Source of the DNA: Planctomycetota bacterium
Lineage (GTDB): Bacteria; Planctomycetota; UBA1135
Assembly: GCA_003501525.1 (NCBI GenBank)
Contig: DNPI01000226.1
Span: 1 to 17,641, forward strand
Direction of reading: 5' to 3'
Length of the DNA: 17,641 nucleotides
Both the position numbers and the translations under genes were made by a program. The notes beneath the pieces are model-generated. The model did no database searches, was not told the origin of the DNA, and was given only the letters and a program-made list of their open reading frames with translations. Below, in pieces: positions 13,542 through 17,641 of this stretch (the stretch's first letter is position 1; every line of letters starts with the position of its first letter).

Positions 13542-13602
13542 AAAGGAAAACAAGGATAGCCTTGCTCGCGAGCCTACCAACCCATCGAGAGAAAAACCCT
13601 TA

Positions 13603-14076
13603 CTACCAGGAGAAGTGACTAAACGCCTTATTCGCCTCAGCCATCCGGTGAACGTTGTCTTTCCATTGGACAGAAGCACCGGTGTTATTGCATGCGTCGA
13701 CAAATTCGCCAGCTAACCTTTTTGCAATGGGCATCCCTTTTCGCTTACGCGCATTATCAACAATCCATCGAATGGCAAGAGCCTGACTCCGCTTGGGGTC
13801 AACTTCTCGTGGAACTTGATAATTGGAACCACCAACTCGCTTACTCCTCACTTCAACAGAGGGGCGAACATTTTCCAAAGCTTTACTAAACACTTCTTCA
13901 GCTGGGACGTCTGACAAACGTTCAGCCGCTTGATCGCAAGCCTCGTAAAATGCTTTCATAGCGACAGACTTCTTCCCACCGGTCATGAGCTGATTAATAA
14001 ATTTCATCGCCAACTTCGAGCCAAAACGAGGGTCCGGCTTCAAGAAGCGAGCGGTTGACCGGTAACTGCGTGGCAT
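13603..14076 (-). CDS. rpsG: 30S ribosomal protein S7 (uS7)
   Basis: S7 nucleates the 30S head and lies at the E site. The start at 14076 (MPRSYRSTARFLKPDPRFGS) is fixed by GGAGGGG 8 nt upstream, inside the end of rpsL; a longer frame to 14139 overlaps rpsL. The 157-residue protein shows LAMKFINQLMTGGKKSVAMK, ALENVRPSVEVRSKRVGGSN, YQVPREVDPKRSQALAIRW and the C-terminal HRMAEANKAFSHFSW. It starts 1 bp after the rpsL stop and ends with tandem stops (TAGTAA). Unlike the classical str operon, no fusA or tuf follows. Confidence 0.98.
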   Translation of the reverse strand: MPRSYRSTARFLKPDPRFGSKLAMKFINQLMTGGKKSVAMKAFYEACDQAAERLSDVPAEEVFSKALENVRPSVEVRSKRVGGSNYQVPREVDPKRSQALAIRWIVDNARKRKGMPIAKRLAGEFVDACNNTGASVQWKDNVHRMAEANKAFSHFSW

Positions 14077-14077
14077 A

Positions 14078-14449
14078 TCAGCGTCCCCTCCGTGTTCCAT
14101 ATTTAGAACGACCCTGGGTACGATCATCCACGCCAGCACAGTCGAGAGTTCCGCGAACTACGTGATATCGCACTCCCGGGAGATCTCTAACTCGACCACC
14201 TCGCACAAGAACTATCGAGTGCTCTTGCAAATTGTGCCCTTCACCTCCAATATACGCCGTAACCTCTTTCCCATTGCTTAATCGAACACGCGCCACCTTC
14301 CTCAGGGCAGAGTTCGGCTTTTTAGGAGTCATTGTCTTGACCTGCACGCAAACACCCCGCTTTTGCGGGCAACTCTCAAGCACAGGGCTCTTAGATTTCT
14401 TTCGCATGGGCTTGCGCCCCTTGCGAACAAGTTGATTAATAGTTGGCAT
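14078..14449 (-). CDS. rpsL: 30S ribosomal protein S12 (uS12)
   Basis: S12 lies in the decoding centre and controls translational accuracy; it is the streptomycin-resistance protein. The 123-residue product has MPTINQLVRKGRKPMRKKSK, CPQKRGVCVQVKTMTPKKPN, SALRKVARVRLSNGKEVTAY, IGGEGHNLQEHSIVLVRGGR and the ending KYGTRRGR. Lys43 is present, but the second conserved position, Lys88 in E. coli (GGRVKDLPG), is Arg88 here (codon AGA). The next residue, Asp89, which can be methylthiolated in E. coli, is kept. The gene begins 92 bp after rpoC with its own candidate promoter; its Shine-Dalgarno is weak. Confidence 0.98.
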   Translation of the reverse strand: MPTINQLVRKGRKPMRKKSKSPVLESCPQKRGVCVQVKTMTPKKPNSALRKVARVRLSNGKEVTAYIGGEGHNLQEHSIVLVRGGRVRDLPGVRYHVVRGTLDCAGVDDRTQGRSKYGTRRGR

Positions 14450-14500
14450 GAGTTGTGTAAGTCCCTTTTACCGGCCACGAAGCACGATTTAGGGCCCAAG

Positions 14501-14528
14501 AGTCTACCCCCAGAGCCCAACCGGTCAA
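14501..14528 (-). promoter_or_regulatory. Candidate sigma70 promoter of rpsL-rpsG
   Basis: In the 92-bp gap between rpoC and rpsL the minus strand reads TTGACC (14523-14528), 16 bp, then TAGACT (14501-14506), followed by the discriminator CTTGGGCCC. The architecture nearly matches the promoter ahead of rpsJ. A start near 14496 would give a leader of about 45 nt. No hairpin followed by a U run is seen in the gap, so readthrough from rpoC also seems possible. Confidence 0.5.
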
Positions 14529-14541
14529 GGCCAAAGGAAAA

Positions 14542-17500
14542 TCAAGCAGTAGAACCTCCTGAGGATTCCGCTAGTGCATCGCCCAATTCTTCGAACTGGG
14601 AGAAATCAACATTCTTCTTAACTTGGTGATCCGCTAAACCGCGGAAACCCGTTCCAGCTGGAATCAAGTTGCCGAGAATCACATTTTCTTTTAGTCCCAA
14701 GAGGTCATCGACTTTTCCACGGAGACTCGCTTCAGTCAGCACCTTGGTCGTTTCCTGGAAAGACGCCGCTGAAATAAAAGATTCCGACTGAACAGAAGCT
14801 TTTGTAATGCCCATAATCACGGGATCAGCAGTAGGAGCATCTTTGCCTTCACTGGCAATCTTTTCCCGCTCTTTCCTAAACATATGCCTATCCATTAAAG
14901 AATTAGGCAAAAACTCTGATTCGCCAGGTAGTGCAACCTGCACCTTCCGCATCATCTGAGAAACAATAACCTCAATGTGCTTGTCGTCGATAGTCACTCC
15001 CTGATTCCGGTAAACCTGTTGAATCTGATCCACCAGATAAGCCTGAACGGCCTCCTCACCCTTAATGGCAAGTATTTCATGCGGAGGTTGGGCTCCATCG
15101 ACAAGAGACTCCCCGGCCTTAACCTTATCACCGGTATGCTTCAGGAGATGCTTCGACTGAGGGACTGGATGCTCAACGGGCTCTTCCATATCAGGGTGCT
15201 TAACCAAAATTATTCGCTTACCCCTTCTTTTGTCACCAAGCTCGACAATGCCATCAACCTTGCTCATAATCGCTGGATCTTTAGGCGTACGAGCCTCAAA
15301 GAGTTCCGTAACGCGAGGCAAGCCGCCTGTGATATCCGCCGTGGTCCCGGCTTTCCTCGGTGACTTCGCCAACTCGTCACCAGCTTTAATCTTCTGACCA
15401 TCCTTGATCTCAAGGTAGGCGTTTTCTGGCAATGTTACATAATGGAGAACTTCTCCTCCCTTGCCTTCGATAAGCAGTTGAGGATGCAAATCACCCCTAG
15501 ACTCAATAATTTTGGCCCGCTTCACTCCGGTTTTCTCATCCAATTCGACTGTCATAGTTTTACCTTCAACAACATCTTCGAAACGAGCTTTTCCATCATG
15601 CTCAGCGAGGAGAGGTAAAGAATGAGGATCCCATTCACAAAGCACAGTTCCCTTCTTTACTTTCGCGCCATTTTTAATCAATAACTGAGACCCCACCGGG
15701 ACACCATAGCGGTCAAGCTCACGGCCTTTACTATCCTTAACAATGAGATCGCCGTTTCTGGAGAGAGCGACTGTCTCACCAGATTGATTTTCCGTCACGC
15801 GAAGTTCGTGGTATTCGACCACACCTGCTCGATTAGCTTTCTGTGCAGAACTCGCTTGCTCGTGGCTCGCTGTCCCGCCAATATGGAAAGTTCTCATTGT
15901 CAGCTGAGTGCCCGGCTCACCAATACTTTGCGCAGCAATAATGCCAACCGCTAAGCCCTGTTCCACCATCTGCCCGCGAGAAAGGTCTTCCCCGTAGCAG
16001 CGCGCGCACACGCCATTGCCGGCTTCACAATTCAAAGGACTCCTGACTCGAATCTTGGTGTAGCCCAAACCTTCAATCGCTTTTGCGATTTCCGGTGTAA
16101 TCAATTGCCCGTCTTTCACGATAAGCTTATCAGTAATACGGTCACGAATGGTGTCACGAGCAACCCGCCCCCGAATAGTTTGGCTCAACGAGCGAATAAG
16201 CTTCTCTCCGTTATAAACCGCTTCCTTGGCAATCCCAGATGGTGTTCCACAATCATCGAAATTCACTACTACGTTCTGCGCAACATCCGCCAACTTCCTC
16301 GTTAGATAACCGGAGTCAGCGGTCTTAAGCGCCGTATCGGCTAATCCTTTTCGAGCACCGTGTGTAGACGAAAAATATTCCAAAACATGCAAGCCTTCAC
16401 GGAAATTAGCACGGATAGGCGTTTCAATAATTTCGCCACTAGGCTTAGCCATTAGCCCTCGCATTCCTGAAAGCTGGCGAATTTGATCAACGCCGCCTCG
16501 GGCTCCAGAGTTCGCCATTACATAAACCGGATTCAGATAAGGCCGCCCATCACGACGTTCCTCCTTAAGCTCTCTAATCAGTTCGTCAGAGACTTGATCC
16601 CGCGCCGTCGTCCACAGGTCAAGGACACGTGAATAGCGCACCTGCTCTGTAATTTTCCCGGCTTCCGATTCACTCTGAGCCTTGTCAACTTTCTTTTGAG
16701 TTGCATCGATAATATCCCACTTGGCTTCTGGGACGAGCATGTCATCCTTTGCGAAAGACAAGCCCGATCTCGTCGCACCTTTAAATCCAAGAGCCTTCAA
16801 ATCATCCAGCAGCTGGAGGGTGGCCGGCCGCCCACAGAAATCATGGCAATCATGGATCAGAGATTGAATGGCTTTCTTGTCGAGCGGATAGTTGTAATAC
16901 GGCATGCCTTCGGGCAAAAAGTCATTCACAATGGCACGTCCAGGTGTCGTAACAATCGAACCACTTGATTCGAAAGTCAGCAGTTCCGCACCGTGCTCTT
17001 CGCCGACTCTCGAACCAGCCGGCAAACCGACTCTCACTTGAGAATGTGTCTCGATGTGCCCATGTGCATAAGCAAGATGCAGCTCCTCGAGAGAACCATA
17101 AATCGCCTTCATAGGGCGATTTTCAACCCATTCGTTCAGGCCCTCTCCTTTGTCTGCCGTTAGATAAAAGAGTCCAAGAATAATATCTTGGTGAGGCGAG
17201 ATAATTGGATTACCACTCTGTGGGCTAAACACATTGTTTGTACTCAGCATGAGAGTCGAAGCTTCAACCTGAGCTTCGAAACTCAAAGGCAGATGGACGG
17301 CCATTTGATCCCCATCAAAATCAGCGTTGTAACCCTGGCACACCAGCGGATGGATCTTGATTGCGTTACCTTCAATAAGTACCGGCTCAAAAGCCTGAAT
17401 TCCCATTCTGTGCAAAGTAGGAGCGCGGTTGAGTAAAACAGGATGGTTCTGAATAACCTCTTCCAGAATGTCCCAAACGTGCTCTTCACGACGCTCAAGC

Positions 17501-17641
17501 ATTTTCTTCGCCGCCTTAATCGTTTCAGCAAGGCGCAATTCTTTGAGTCGCCGAATAATAAAAGGCTGGAAAAGTTCTAACGCTATAACCTTTGGCAATC
17601 CACATTGATGCAATTTCAAATTTGGTCCAACAACAATTACT
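14542..17641 (-). CDS. rpoC: RNA polymerase beta' subunit, C-terminal three quarters (5' end off the window)
   Basis: This is the catalytic beta' subunit of RNA polymerase. The frame is open to the right edge and begins in mid-protein with VIVVGPNLKLHQCGLPK, which aligns near residue 354 of the E. coli protein, so about 1,030 residues are present. The Mg-binding loop NADFDGDQMAVHLPLSFEAQ (about 17328 leftwards) is intact. Also visible are the bridge-helix and trigger-loop region (ANSGARGGVDQIRQLSGMRG, STHGARKGLADTALKTADSG) and zinc site 2 (DDCGT plus CEAGNGVCARCYG). After that come SIGEPGTQLTMRTFHIGGTA and the C-terminal GLKENVILGNLIPAGTGFRG. No intein or large insertion is seen. It ends with a TGA ahead of the rpsL promoter region. 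Confidence 0.98.
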   Translation of the reverse strand, partial: VIVVGPNLKLHQCGLPKVIALELFQPFIIRRLKELRLAETIKAAKKMLERREEHVWDILEEVIQNHPVLLNRAPTLHRMGIQAFEPVLIEGNAIKIHPLVCQGYNADFDGDQMAVHLPLSFEAQVEASTLMLSTNNVFSPQSGNPIISPHQDIILGLFYLTADKGEGLNEWVENRPMKAIYGSLEELHLAYAHGHIETHSQVRVGLPAGSRVGEEHGAELLTFESSGSIVTTPGRAIVNDFLPEGMPYYNYPLDKKAIQSLIHDCHDFCGRPATLQLLDDLKALGFKGATRSGLSFAKDDMLVPEAKWDIIDATQKKVDKAQSESEAGKITEQVRYSRVLDLWTTARDQVSDELIRELKEERRDGRPYLNPVYVMANSGARGGVDQIRQLSGMRGLMAKPSGEIIETPIRANFREGLHVLEYFSSTHGARKGLADTALKTADSGYLTRKLADVAQNVVVNFDDCGTPSGIAKEAVYNGEKLIRSLSQTIRGRVARDTIRDRITDKLIVKDGQLITPEIAKAIEGLGYTKIRVRSPLNCEAGNGVCARCYGEDLSRGQMVEQGLAVGIIAAQSIGEPGTQLTMRTFHIGGTASHEQASSAQKANRAGVVEYHELRVTENQSGETVALSRNGDLIVKDSKGRELDRYGVPVGSQLLIKNGAKVKKGTVLCEWDPHSLPLLAEHDGKARFEDVVEGKTMTVELDEKTGVKRAKIIESRGDLHPQLLIEGKGGEVLHYVTLPENAYLEIKDGQKIKAGDELAKSPRKAGTTADITGGLPRVTELFEARTPKDPAIMSKVDGIVELGDKRRGKRIILVKHPDMEEPVEHPVPQSKHLLKHTGDKVKAGESLVDGAQPPHEILAIKGEEAVQAYLVDQIQQVYRNQGVTIDDKHIEVIVSQMMRKVQVALPGESEFLPNSLMDRHMFRKEREKIASEGKDAPTADPVIMGITKASVQSESFISAASFQETTKVLTEASLRGKVDDLLGLKENVILGNLIPAGTGFRGLADHQVKKNVDFSQFEELGDALAESSGGSTA

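Noticed and set aside
13574..13585. Three-codon mini open frame (ATG GGT TGG TAG) just before the Tsr3/DTW-like gene
   Set aside because: It is possible as a leader peptide, but three codons with only a loosely spaced AAGGG cannot be told from chance.
13603..13703. Extended N-terminus of the Tsr3/DTW-like protein starting inside rpsG
   Set aside because: The ATG at 13703 would give a 101-bp overlap with rpsG, and the extra 54 residues resemble no part of the family, whose domain begins close to the later starts.
14465..14520. Transcription terminator between rpoC and rpsL
   Set aside because: Only a 4-bp GGGC/GCCC pairing and no U tract were found.

Overview
The window is one long, gene-dense, single-direction block of the bacterial ribosomal-protein supercluster, read entirely from the minus strand. 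In transcription order (right to left) it holds rpoC (5' part missing), rpsL, rpsG, a Tsr3/DTW-like RNA-modification gene, then rpsJ-rplC-rplD-rplW-rplB-rpsS-rplV-rpsC-rplP-rpmC-rpsQ (S10 block), rplN-rplX-rplE-rpsN-rpsH-rplF-rplR-rpsE-rplO-secY (spc block), adk-infA-rpmJ-rpsM-rpsK-rpsD and the start of rpoA (alpha block). The 117-bp rpmJ lies between infA and rpsM. I see no tRNA, rRNA, mobile element, CRISPR array or phage gene. No stretch of 300 bases is without a gene; the longest gap is about 170 bp, ahead of rpsJ.

The organism is a bacterium of roughly balanced GC content. Several features fit the Planctomycetota-Verrucomicrobiota-Chlamydiota (PVC) group, with Verrucomicrobiota my best guess: no rpmD (L30) between rpsE and rplO, no fusA/tuf between rpsG and rpsJ, no map between adk and infA, and a Tsr3/DTW-like protein with the KKCS and TAYPR-type motifs I associate with this group. 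That placement is inference from gene content and from memory of these families, not a computed phylogeny.

Two gaps carry very similar promoter candidates. One lies between rpoC and rpsL, the other ahead of rpsJ. Both read TTGACC, 16 bp, TAGA(A/C)T and are followed by a GC-rich discriminator, so rpsL-rpsG-(Tsr3-like) and the S10 block probably each start their own transcript. The rpsJ leader can fold into a long hairpin with an eight-U loop and is a good candidate for an autoregulatory ribosomal-protein leader. Elsewhere the genes are spaced by about -4 to +20 bp, often with TGATG or ATGA stop-start overlaps, which suggests translational coupling.

Most genes are ordinary, but several ribosomal proteins depart from their families at functional sites: a roughly 33-residue basic insertion in L16, a three-residue longer exit-tunnel loop in L22, a Gly-to-Lys change at the tunnel tip of L4, a changed peptidyl-transferase motif in L2, a broken GXXG in the KH domain of S3, Arg instead of Lys at S12 position 88, and an acidic tail on L15. 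Together with an RNA acp-transferase-like gene inside the cluster, these are the points most worth a second look.
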